Assembly (NCBI GenBank): GCA_002785585.1 | Contig: PEUI01000086.1 | Coordinates: forward strand, 1-8,992 | Source: Lysobacterales bacterium CG02_land_8_20_14_3_00_62_12 | GTDB taxonomy: Bacteria > Pseudomonadota > Gammaproteobacteria > Xanthomonadales > Ahniellaceae | DNA length: 8,992 nucleotides | Direction of reading: 5' to 3' | In this document: positions 1 to 5,265 of the stretch, piece by piece | How the letters are laid out: each line of letters opens with the position of its first letter | Numbering within the stretch: position 1 is the first letter of the stretch | Notes under the pieces: generated by a model | Databases searched by the model: none | What the model was told of the DNA's origin: nothing | The model's input: only the letters and a program-made list of their open reading frames with translations | Position numbers and translations under genes: made by a program

Positions 1-75
1 CAGATGAGCAGCCAACTCGGCCTGACTGAAGCCCAACAGACGCCGGGCTGCGCGAATGCGATCAGATAGCTGCAT
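1..75 (-). CDS. Xre-family helix-turn-helix regulator, N-terminal fragment
   Basis: Only the first 25 codons lie in the window; the gene continues past the left edge. The visible peptide starts MQLSDRIRAARRLLGFSQAE and continues LAAHL. This is the usual opening of an Xre/Cro-type DNA-binding domain: a basic first helix (DRIRAARR) followed by the first helix of the helix-turn-helix (SQAELAAHL). The start is supported by a GGGAG Shine-Dalgarno sequence (complement of 83-87) seven bases before the ATG. The full length, any C-terminal domain and the regulated targets cannot be seen. Proteins of this family often bind their own promoter, and palindromes lie between the predicted promoter and this start. 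An HTH protein is fairly sure; a finer assignment is not possible. Confidence 0.7.
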   Translation of the reverse strand, partial: MQLSDRIRAARRLLGFSQAELAAHL

Positions 76-97
76 GTTGAGACTCCCTGTCCACTTG

Positions 98-117
98 CGA
101 ATTCGCCGGGAATTCCC
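98..117. promoter_or_regulatory. Paired palindromes, possible operator of the Xre gene
   Basis: Two perfect short palindromes sit side by side: CGAATTCG at 98-105 and GGGAATTCCC at 108-117. Their centres are about 11 bases apart, close to one helical turn, so a dimeric repressor could bind both on one DNA face. They lie 23-42 bases upstream of the Xre-type start and just downstream of its predicted -10 box, a typical position for autorepression. Function is inferred from position and symmetry only. Confidence 0.25.
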
Positions 118-128
118 TTGAAGTTGGA

Positions 129-157
129 ATAATGTCACAGGACGGCAAGGCAAACAA
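129..157 (-). promoter_or_regulatory. Possible sigma-70 promoter for the Xre-type gene
   Basis: On the minus strand, TTGTTT (complement of 152-157) and CATTAT (complement of 129-134) are separated by exactly 17 bases. The -35 matches consensus at 3 of 6 positions and the -10 at 4 of 6. Predicted transcription would start near 122, giving a leader of about 47 bases that includes the paired palindromes. The match is weak and chance is possible. Confidence 0.25.
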
Positions 158-179
158 GTGTGCAAGTGAGCCGCGACCA

Positions 180-210
180 TGGCACGGCCAACACATTTGT
201 GGCACGGCCA
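180..210. repeat. Two direct copies of TGGCACGGCCA, 20-bp pitch
   Basis: The 11-mer TGGCACGGCCA occurs at 180-190 and again at 200-210. Each copy is itself an imperfect palindrome (TGGC, three bases, GCCA). The 20-bp pitch is near two helical turns. The pair lies upstream of the Xre-type gene's predicted promoter and downstream of the terC-like stop. It could be a binding-site array or a chance duplication. The rest of 76-305 shows no convincing gene. Confidence 0.4.
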
Positions 211-305
211 CAGCAACGAAAAGGAAGCGACCGGCCATCGCCGCCTTCATCAAAGTCGGTAAGCAGCTCGGGGTGATTTGACTTCAAGCTGCGCTGGTGC
301 AGCGG

Positions 306-1022
306 CTAACGGCGGTTTTGGCGACGTTTGGCGTACAGGTTGAGGCCTTCCACCAAGCCAGAGAACAGCATGCCGAAATACAAATAGCCGCGCGGAATCT
401 CGTGGTCCATGCCATTGGCGATCAAGGCCACCCCGACCATCACGATGAACGCCAGCGCCAGCATCTTGATGGTCGGGTTGTGGTCGATGAACTCGCCGAC
501 GATATCCGACGCCAGCATCATCACCGCCACCGCGATCAGGATCGCGGTGACCATGATCGGCACCTGATTCACCAAGCCCACGGCGGTGATGACGCTATCC
601 AGCGAAAACACGATGTCGATGATCGCGATTTGCACCACCACCACCATAAAACTGCTCGACGCTCCACCCTCTTCGGCACGGCCAGCAATGCCATAGACCG
701 CCTCGTGGATTTCCATCGCGCCTTTGATCAACAAAAACAATCCACCAAAAATCAGCACCAGGTCGCGGATCGAAAACGCCTGACCCAATGGCGCCCACAC
801 GGTGATGGTCATCCCCGCCAGCCAGCTCAGGGTGAGCAACAAACCCAGTCGGGTAATCGCCGCCAGCAACAAACCAAAGCGCCGCGCCGAAGAGCGCTCG
901 GCGTGCGCCAATTTGCCCACGGCAATGGAGATAAAAACCAGGTTGTCCACGCCCAGCACGATTTCCAGCGTTGCCAGCGTGAACAGGGCGACCAGCCCTT
1001 CGGACGTAAAGAAGACTTCCAT
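306..1022 (-). CDS. TerC-family integral membrane protein (YgdQ-like)
   Basis: A 238-residue polytopic inner-membrane protein of the TerC family, about the length of single-domain members such as E. coli YgdQ. Diagnostic motifs are visible: LEIVLGVDNLVFISI at about residues 19-33 and IAIIDIVFSLDSVITAVGL at about 132-150. These are the two membrane segments whose acidic pairs (E20/D26 and D136/D142) characterise the family. About seven hydrophobic segments are seen, with a basic C-terminal tail (KRRQNRR). Members are linked to metal-ion handling, including manganese export and metalation of exported proteins, and some to tellurite resistance; the substrate here is unknown. It is the last gene of the gcvPB-dgkA-terC block, 20 bases after dgkA. 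The ATG is the most upstream start possible because an in-frame TAG lies two codons before it. No strong Shine-Dalgarno sequence is seen, so translation may depend partly on coupling. Family is sure, function is not. Confidence 0.92.
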   Translation of the reverse strand: MEVFFTSEGLVALFTLATLEIVLGVDNLVFISIAVGKLAHAERSSARRFGLLLAAITRLGLLLTLSWLAGMTITVWAPLGQAFSIRDLVLIFGGLFLLIKGAMEIHEAVYGIAGRAEEGGASSSFMVVVVQIAIIDIVFSLDSVITAVGLVNQVPIMVTAILIAVAVMMLASDIVGEFIDHNPTIKMLALAFIVMVGVALIANGMDHEIPRGYLYFGMLFSGLVEGLNLYAKRRQNRR

Positions 1023-1042
1023 AAGGGGCTATTCGTCCTGGC

Positions 1043-1426
1043 TCAGGTGGCGAACCGCGACCACAGCACCGCCGCCCAGATGACGATGAGATTGATGATC
1101 GCCATCAGCACCGCCGCCGAACCCATATCCTTGGCATGGCCAGCGAACTCGGCATAGTCCGGACTGATCTGGTCCACCACTTTTTCGATCGCCGAGTTCA
1201 GCAGCTCGGTCAACAGCAACAGCAACAACGTGCCAAACAGCAGCGCGCATTCCACCGGCGTGCGGCCGAGCACAAACGCCAACGGCCCCAGAATCACCGT
1301 CAGGTAGCTTTCGGTGCGAAACGAGCTCTCGGTTTGAAATGCAATCTTGAAGCCCTGATAAGACCAAACCAGGGCGCGCAGTTGATGGCCGAACCCACGT
1401 GGCGTCAGACCCTTGATATCCGCCAT
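1043..1426 (-). CDS. dgkA: Diacylglycerol kinase, integral membrane type
   Basis: A 127-residue prokaryotic DgkA. The enzyme phosphorylates diacylglycerol with ATP to phosphatidic acid, returning lipid left over from envelope glycan synthesis to phospholipid synthesis. It is a small trimeric inner-membrane enzyme. The signature LLTELLNSAIEKVVD is at residues 71-85; E74 corresponds to the catalytic Glu69 of the E. coli enzyme and E81 to Glu76. The surface amphipathic motif FQTESSFR (30-37) and the KDMGSAAVL loop (99-107) are also present. Three membrane segments are seen, at about 43-57, 59-76 and 105-123. The ATG overlaps the gcvPB stop by one base (TGATG), and a GAGG Shine-Dalgarno lies inside the end of gcvPB, so the two are probably translationally coupled. 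All expected active-site residues are present. Assignment is secure. Confidence 0.96.
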   Translation of the reverse strand: MADIKGLTPRGFGHQLRALVWSYQGFKIAFQTESSFRTESYLTVILGPLAFVLGRTPVECALLFGTLLLLLLTELLNSAIEKVVDQISPDYAEFAGHAKDMGSAAVLMAIINLIVIWAAVLWSRFAT

Positions 1427-2889
1427 CAGGCAGCCTCGGCCGACGTCGGAACGAAGCGGATATCCAGCTCGCGCACCGCTTTGACATCGTCGAGACGGCG
1501 CACCGGCAAGGTATACGGCGCGCCATGCATGCGCGCGGGATCGGTCGCGGCGAGTTGCAAAATCTCGCTCATTACGTCGACGAAACGATCCAGTTCCTCT
1601 TTGCTTTCGGTCTCGGTTGGCTCGATCAGCAAACACTCCGGCACAATCAGCGGGAAATAGTTGGTTGGCGCGTGGATGCCGTAATCGAGCAGCGTCTTGG
1701 CGAAATCCAACGCGCTGACGCCGTGCTCCTTTTTCTGCCTGGCCACAGTAACAATGAACTCATGACTGGCACGGCGTTCGGGCAGGGCCAGGTCGAAGCC
1801 ACGTTCGCGCATGCGTGCGGCCAGATAATTGGCGTTCAAGGTGGCAAACTCGCCGACCCGGCGCATGCCGACGCGACCGAGCAGACGGGCGTACACATAG
1901 GCCCGCAGCAGCACGCCAGGATTGCCGCCGAAAGCGCTCAGGCGACCGATCGATTGCGGCCGATCTGCCTCATCCGCCAAGCGATAGCCGGACGCCTCCT
2001 TGAGCACCACCGGCAACGGCAAATACGGCAGCAGGCGCGCCGACACGCCGACCGCGCCGGCACCGGGTCCGCCACCACCGTGCGGGGTCGAGAAGGTCTT
2101 GTGCAAGTTCATGTGGATGGCGTCGAAACCCATGTCGCCCGGACGCACCTTGCCGAGGATGGCATTGAGGTTGGCGCCATCGTAATAAAGCAAGCCGCCG
2201 GCCGCATGCACGCACTCGGCAATCTCGACGATGCCGCGATCAAACACGCCCAGCGTTGACGGATTGGTCAACATGATGCCCGCCGTCTTTGCGCCGAGCA
2301 CGGCTTTCAGTGCGGCGATATCGACATCGCCATTCTTGCCGGTGGGGATTTCCCGGACCACGCCGCCGGCTTGCATGGCGCTCGCTGGATTGGTGCCGTG
2401 GGCAGCGTCGGGAACGATAATCTCGTTGCGTTGCAGATCGCCGCGGGCACGGTGATAGGCCAGGATCATGGCGACGCCAGCAAACTCGCCCTGGGCGCCG
2501 GCCATCGGTGCCAGCGACACGCCCTGCATGCCGGTCACCTCGGCCAGCATGTCCTGCAACTCATACATGCAGGCGAAATAGCCCTGTGAGCGCGACGGTG
2601 GTGCCGTCGGATGGCGCATCAGAAAGCCTTCCAGCATCGCCAGTTCATTGCATACGCGCGGGTTGTATTTCATCGTGCACGAGCCCAGCGGATAGAAGTT
2701 CGTATCGATTGAAAAGTTCTTCCGCGACAAGTTGGTGTAATGGCGCACCGCTTGCAACTCGGAAACCTCGGGCAGACCAATCGGCGTCTGCCGCAACATC
2801 GATGCCGGCAAATCGGCTGGCGTGGCCATTTTGTCAGGCAACTGCGCACCCGCTACCCGTCCCACCCGAGACCGCTCGAAAATCAACAT
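1426..2889 (-). CDS. gcvPB: Glycine dehydrogenase (decarboxylating) subunit 2, GcvPB
   Basis: A 487-residue C-terminal-type subunit of the two-subunit P-protein of the glycine cleavage system. With GcvPA it decarboxylates glycine using pyridoxal phosphate and passes the aminomethyl group to the lipoyl arm of the H-protein. The fold-type I PLP site is clear: MNLHKTFSTPHGGGGPG surrounds K264, the expected Schiff-base lysine. Other family motifs are FYPLGSCTMKYNPR (65-78), DAAHGTNPASA (161-171), YYDGANLNAI (235-244) and the C-terminal FPLIVPECLLIEPTETESKE (412-431). Length matches bacterial GcvPB (roughly 480-500). The open frame runs upstream to 3255, but the extra N-terminus is low-complexity antisense of the divergent gene; MLIFERSR is the family N-terminus and has a good ribosome site. 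It heads the block with dgkA and terC. gcvPA, gcvT and gcvH are not in the window and must be elsewhere. Confidence 0.96.
   Translation of the reverse strand: MLIFERSRVGRVAGAQLPDKMATPADLPASMLRQTPIGLPEVSELQAVRHYTNLSRKNFSIDTNFYPLGSCTMKYNPRVCNELAMLEGFLMRHPTAPPSRSQGYFACMYELQDMLAEVTGMQGVSLAPMAGAQGEFAGVAMILAYHRARGDLQRNEIIVPDAAHGTNPASAMQAGGVVREIPTGKNGDVDIAALKAVLGAKTAGIMLTNPSTLGVFDRGIVEIAECVHAAGGLLYYDGANLNAILGKVRPGDMGFDAIHMNLHKTFSTPHGGGGPGAGAVGVSARLLPYLPLPVVLKEASGYRLADEADRPQSIGRLSAFGGNPGVLLRAYVYARLLGRVGMRRVGEFATLNANYLAARMRERGFDLALPERRASHEFIVTVARQKKEHGVSALDFAKTLLDYGIHAPTNYFPLIVPECLLIEPTETESKEELDRFVDVMSEILQLAATDPARMHGAPYTLPVRRLDDVKAVRELDIRFVPTSAEAA
1434..1437 (-). promoter_or_regulatory. Shine-Dalgarno of dgkA inside the gcvPB 3' end
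   Basis: GAGG (complement of 1434-1437) lies seven bases before the dgkA ATG. It selects this start, rather than the longer reading frame that runs upstream into gcvPB in another frame. Together with the TGATG overlap it supports coupled translation. Confidence 0.6.
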
Positions 2890-2896
2890 GGACCAG

Positions 2897-2903
2897 CCAC
2901 CTC
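2897..2903 (-). promoter_or_regulatory. Shine-Dalgarno that fixes the gcvPB start
   Basis: GAGGTGG (complement of 2897-2903) ends seven bases before the ATG at 2889. It is the best ribosome site in the upstream region and agrees with the conserved MLIFERSR N-terminus. The longer open frame starting near 3255 is therefore rejected. Confidence 0.7.
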
Positions 2904-2920
2904 GCCTAAGCCAAGCGCCT

Positions 2921-2949
2921 ATCATGCCAAGACCAGCGTCCGGCAACAA
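2921..2949 (-). promoter_or_regulatory. Possible promoter of the gcvPB-dgkA-terC block
   Basis: On the minus strand, TTGTTG (complement of 2944-2949) and CATGAT (complement of 2921-2926) are spaced by 17 bases, giving 3 of 6 and 4 of 6 matches to sigma-70 consensus. They lie in the 148-bp spacer (2890-3037) shared with the divergent DUF533 gene. I do not see the tandem aptamer structure of a glycine riboswitch, but secondary structure was judged by eye only. Confidence 0.25.
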
Positions 2950-3024
2950 GCTGCGCTGTTCATCTGTGTAGAGACCAATGAGCAGTAGCCCGGATGAAAC
3001 CAGCCAGAAACCAATCCATTCACC

Positions 3025-3029
3025 GGGAG
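3025..3029 (+). promoter_or_regulatory. Shine-Dalgarno that fixes the DUF533 gene start
   Basis: GGGAG at 3025-3029 lies eight bases before the ATG at 3038. It favours this start over an in-frame ATG at 2978, which would add 20 residues of polar sequence without family similarity. The product then begins MFDPQSLLGNLLG, resembling the start of DUF533 proteins. Confidence 0.65.
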
Positions 3030-3037
3030 TGACCACG

Positions 3038-3907
3038 ATGTTCGATCCGCAATCCCTATTGGGCAATTTATTGGGACCTGTGTTGACCGGTTCGCAGGGG
3101 ACTTCGCGCGGACGCCGACAGTCGATTTTCTCTGGCACCGATCTGGGCAGCAAAGCCGCCTTGGGATTGGGCGCACTGGGCATTGCGCTGGCGGCCTTCG
3201 ACTCCATGGATGGAGGAGGTAGGGCCGCGTCGGGAACGGCGGCCGACGACTCCATGGATGGAGGAGGTAGGGCCGCGTCGGGAACGGCGGCCGAGAGTCG
3301 TAGGTCGGCTCAAGCCGCGCAGCGGCGGAGCCGACATTCCCAACACTGCGGCAATCTTCCACCCTTTGTCGGATCCGCGCCTGCGGCGCTTGATCCGACC
3401 TACGGCTACGGCATACGCACGGCGGCCGCTGAGCATTTTGGCCAGTCGTCGTCTGCACAACCACCACCGCCGCCAGGCCGGGTGACCACAGCAACGCCGC
3501 CACCACCACCCACAAAAGCAGGTACTGCACTGGCGACGAACAGCGGCAATGATGAGGCGATTTTGCTGATCCGCACGATGATTGCCGCGGCCGCCGCCGA
3601 TGGTGCCATCGATGCCAGCGAGCAAGCCCGCATCCTCGCCCGAGCTGGCACGATCGACGCTGCTGCCGAAGACTTTCTGCGCACCGAGCTGGCCGCACCC
3701 CGCAGCGCCGATGAGATTGCTGCCGACACGCCACCGGCGTTGAGCGCCGCGGTCTACGCCGCCGCCTGGCTCAGCATCGACACCGACCACAGCAGCGAGC
3801 GCAATTTTCTCGACCGTCTCGGCGCCGCGCTCGGCCTCGATGCGGCGTCCCGTCAAGCGATTGAACAGCGCACCAACGCGGCCACACCACCACCGCCACC
3901 GCGCTGA
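3038..3907 (+). CDS. DUF533 / TerB-like protein (YebE-like) with repeat-derived linker
   Basis: A 289-residue protein. Residues 1-54 hold the DUF533 N-terminus (SLLGNLLG, then a glycine/alanine-rich hydrophobic segment GLGALGIALAAF at 43-54, probably a membrane anchor). Residues about 170-280 form the helical TerB-like domain, with LLIRTMIAAAAADGAIDASE (176-195) matching the acidic helix-loop motif of E. coli YebE, and AAWLSIDTDHSSERNFLDRL near the end matching its IDIDHFMERSYL region. YebE is an inner-membrane-associated protein of unknown function, known in enterobacteria as an envelope-stress-responsive gene; whether that holds here is unknown. The linker (55-141) is odd: two identical 16-residue repeats, then about 35 residues encoded by a REPIN-like element. 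Three runs of five prolines follow (142-146, 154-158, 284-288), which predict dependence on elongation factor P. It diverges from gcvPB and converges on the DUF3667 gene. Domain assignment is good; biochemical role is unknown. Confidence 0.85.
   Translation: MFDPQSLLGNLLGPVLTGSQGTSRGRRQSIFSGTDLGSKAALGLGALGIALAAFDSMDGGGRAASGTAADDSMDGGGRAASGTAAESRRSAQAAQRRSRHSQHCGNLPPFVGSAPAALDPTYGYGIRTAAAEHFGQSSSAQPPPPPGRVTTATPPPPPTKAGTALATNSGNDEAILLIRTMIAAAAADGAIDASEQARILARAGTIDAAAEDFLRTELAAPRSADEIAADTPPALSAAVYAAAWLSIDTDHSSERNFLDRLGAALGLDAASRQAIEQRTNAATPPPPPR
3199..3294 (+). repeat. Perfect 48-bp tandem duplication inside the DUF533 gene
   Basis: Two identical 48-bp copies lie head to tail at 3199-3246 and 3247-3294, without a mismatch that I can find. 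Because 48 is a multiple of three, the copies encode the same 16 residues except for the last (DSMDGGGRAASGTAA followed by D or E). Each unit contains the palindrome TCCATGGA and an inverted repeat, GGCCGC with GCGGCC, around a 10-base loop (3223-3244 and 3271-3292). Perfect identity suggests a recent duplication or ongoing slippage. The unit could itself be a dispersed repeat; that cannot be decided from one locus. Confidence 0.9.
3300..3403. repeat. REPIN-like element: two inverted GTAG-headed hairpins
   Basis: A 104-bp element has the termini GTAGGTCGG (3300-3308) and its exact reverse complement CCGACCTAC (3395-3403). Inside are two hairpins in opposite orientation. The first (3304-3335) has an outer stem GTCGGCTC/GAGCCGAC and an inner stem GCCGC/GCGGC around GCA. 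The second (3368-3399) has GTCGGATC/GATCCGAC and an inner stem GCGCC/GGCGC around TGC. About 32 bases separate them. GTAG-headed REP sequences arranged as inverted pairs are known in Stenotrophomonas, Pseudomonas and relatives, mobilised by RAYT (TnpA-REP) transposases. No RAYT gene is in the window. The element lies wholly inside the DUF533 open frame, encoding about residues 88-122. Confidence 0.82.
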
Positions 3908-3911
3908 CGCC

Positions 3912-5129
3912 TCACAAAGTGGCCAGGCTGAGCAGCACGTTGAACACCACGCCAAAGGCCAGCAGCACGCCGTAGCCGATGCCGATCAAACCATAGCTGA
4001 GCACCGCCATCACCCAGCCCTGGCGATAAATGCGTTTTTGCGCGATCAACAGATACACCGGAATCCACAACCAGATCAGCACGTAGCCGATGCCGCAAAC
4101 GCTGTGCCAAAAACCCTCCGCCAACAGCGTTTGGCCTTGACTCACGGCGACCAACAACAGCCCCGACAGGGCCAGAAAACTGTGGCTGTGCAACGCCACG
4201 ATCAAGTGCTCCATATACAGGCGACGGCGAAACACCAGGATCACCTTCAACAGCAGCGCGAACAACGGCAACACCACCAGCAACACTTGCGGCGCTTTGC
4301 TCAATAATTGCGTGACCAGGCGCTGCGGGTCATTCTTGGCCGCCTGGGTGTTGCGGACGATCAGCCCGACCTGCTGATTGAGCCAGGCATTGCCAGCGCT
4401 CCCCAACCAGGCGAACCGCAACGGATTGTGCTCGGGATGCCAGTCCTTGCCTTCGGCAAATCGCAGATGCAGCGGGTTGGGGTCGTTCGGATCTTCAGTG
4501 CGCACTGGTGGTGGCGGCTTGGCCGCGACTGGTGGCGGCGCCAACGCTGGTGCCGCGCGCGTCGCCGCTGCTGCCCTCACCGCTGCCGCCTGCGCCAGGC
4601 GTTGTTCGGCGAACTGCGCCTGGATGTCGCCGCGCGCGCTTTGGTAGGCCAGGTCGGGCATGAACGGCCGTCCCGATTCCAATCCGGCGAGCGCCGCTTG
4701 CTCGTCCGCGTCGATCTGTGCCGGCGTCGCTGGCGTCTCAGCAAAATCGATTTGAATACCGTTGGCACCGCCCGCCACCTTGACCGTGCTGACCGTCGAC
4801 ATCGCCAGAAAAGCGATCACGGTGATGAAAAAATACAGTCGAAGCGGAGTCACGTAACGCACGCGGCGACCGGCGAAATATTCCAGACTCAAAAATCCAG
4901 GCTTCAGGTACAACGAAGGCAACGTGCGTAGCAGCCGCGAATCGAGATCGAACACGGTGTCGAAAAAATCCGCGAGGATGCCCCTGATTGGGCGGATAAA
5001 ACCTTTTTTCGGCTGGCCGCAAACGTAGCAATGGGCGCCCAGCAGCGGGGTCTGACAATTGGGGCAGCGCAACGCCGGGGCCGGATCGCTGGCGGTCACT
5101 ACCGTTTCACTCGCAACCACTTCATTCAT
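3912..5129 (-). CDS. DUF3667 membrane protein with N-terminal zinc ribbon
   Basis: A 405-residue protein of unknown function that fits the DUF3667 family. A short N-terminal zinc ribbon has the cysteine pattern C22-x2-C25-x8-C34-x2-C37, probably cytoplasmic. It is followed by a conserved region (GILADFFDTVFDLDSRLLRTL, then LYLKPGFLSLEYFAGRR and RYVTPLRLYFF) and a first membrane segment at about 97-116. A loop of some 180 residues follows, rich in alanine and proline in the middle (AAPALAPPPVAAKPPPPVR), and then four hydrophobic segments at the C-terminus ending in FNVLLSLATL. The start is the ATG of MNEVVASE. Upstream extension would run into the divergent MATE gene, although the Shine-Dalgarno here is only a weak GCAGG. 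The stop lies four bases from the converging DUF533 stop. No catalytic motif is recognised, so no reaction is proposed. Confidence 0.85.
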   Translation of the reverse strand: MNEVVASETVVTASDPAPALRCPNCQTPLLGAHCYVCGQPKKGFIRPIRGILADFFDTVFDLDSRLLRTLPSLYLKPGFLSLEYFAGRRVRYVTPLRLYFFITVIAFLAMSTVSTVKVAGGANGIQIDFAETPATPAQIDADEQAALAGLESGRPFMPDLAYQSARGDIQAQFAEQRLAQAAAVRAAAATRAAPALAPPPVAAKPPPPVRTEDPNDPNPLHLRFAEGKDWHPEHNPLRFAWLGSAGNAWLNQQVGLIVRNTQAAKNDPQRLVTQLLSKAPQVLLVVLPLFALLLKVILVFRRRLYMEHLIVALHSHSFLALSGLLLVAVSQGQTLLAEGFWHSVCGIGYVLIWLWIPVYLLIAQKRIYRQGWVMAVLSYGLIGIGYGVLLAFGVVFNVLLSLATL

Positions 5130-5175
5130 GGCTTGGCCTGCGCTCGGAAGTTGGCGATGGAGCGGATGGAGCTGG

Positions 5176-5181
5176 ACTATA
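5176..5181 (-). promoter_or_regulatory. Possible -10 box for the DUF3667 gene
   Basis: TATAGT (complement of 5176-5181) matches the sigma-70 -10 consensus at 5 of 6 positions and would give a leader of about 40 bases. No good -35 is found at 16-18 bases, so the call is tentative. The divergent spacer 5130-5265 must also hold the MATE promoter, which I could not pinpoint. Confidence 0.25.
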
Positions 5182-5265
5182 CCCGGAGCCAAGCCCGGCT
5201 TGCTGCGGCACTGCCAGACACCGCCTTGCCGATAAGATGCGCGCCTGCGCTTTGGGTATTTGAAG

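Noticed and set aside
62..253. 63-codon open frame on the minus strand upstream of the Xre-type gene
   Set aside because: It overlaps the Xre start region and its promoter, has no recognisable domain or good ribosome site, and is better explained as non-coding regulatory DNA.
288..303. Hairpin GCTGC/GCAGC just past the terC-like stop, possible terminator
   Set aside because: The stem is only 5 bp with a 6-base loop and no U-run follows on the minus strand, so a Rho-independent terminator is not supported.
297..1157. 286-codon plus-strand frame rich in His, Gln and Arg
   Set aside because: It is antisense to the terC-like and dgkA genes; its composition is typical of a reverse-strand shadow of membrane-protein codons.
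2890..3255. N-terminal extension of the gcvPB frame to 3255
   Set aside because: The extra residues are antisense to the divergent DUF533 gene and unlike GcvPB N-termini; the ribosome site at 2897-2903 fixes the start at 2889.
3880..3924. Inverted repeat GGCCAC/GTGGCC spanning the two converging stops
   Set aside because: The arms are 6 bp with a 33-base loop inside two coding ends; too weak to call a bidirectional terminator.
3068..3955. 295-codon minus-strand frame covering the DUF533 gene
   Set aside because: It is Arg/Trp/Gly-rich and reads through both repeat elements; the plus-strand frame has the domain match and a Shine-Dalgarno sequence.
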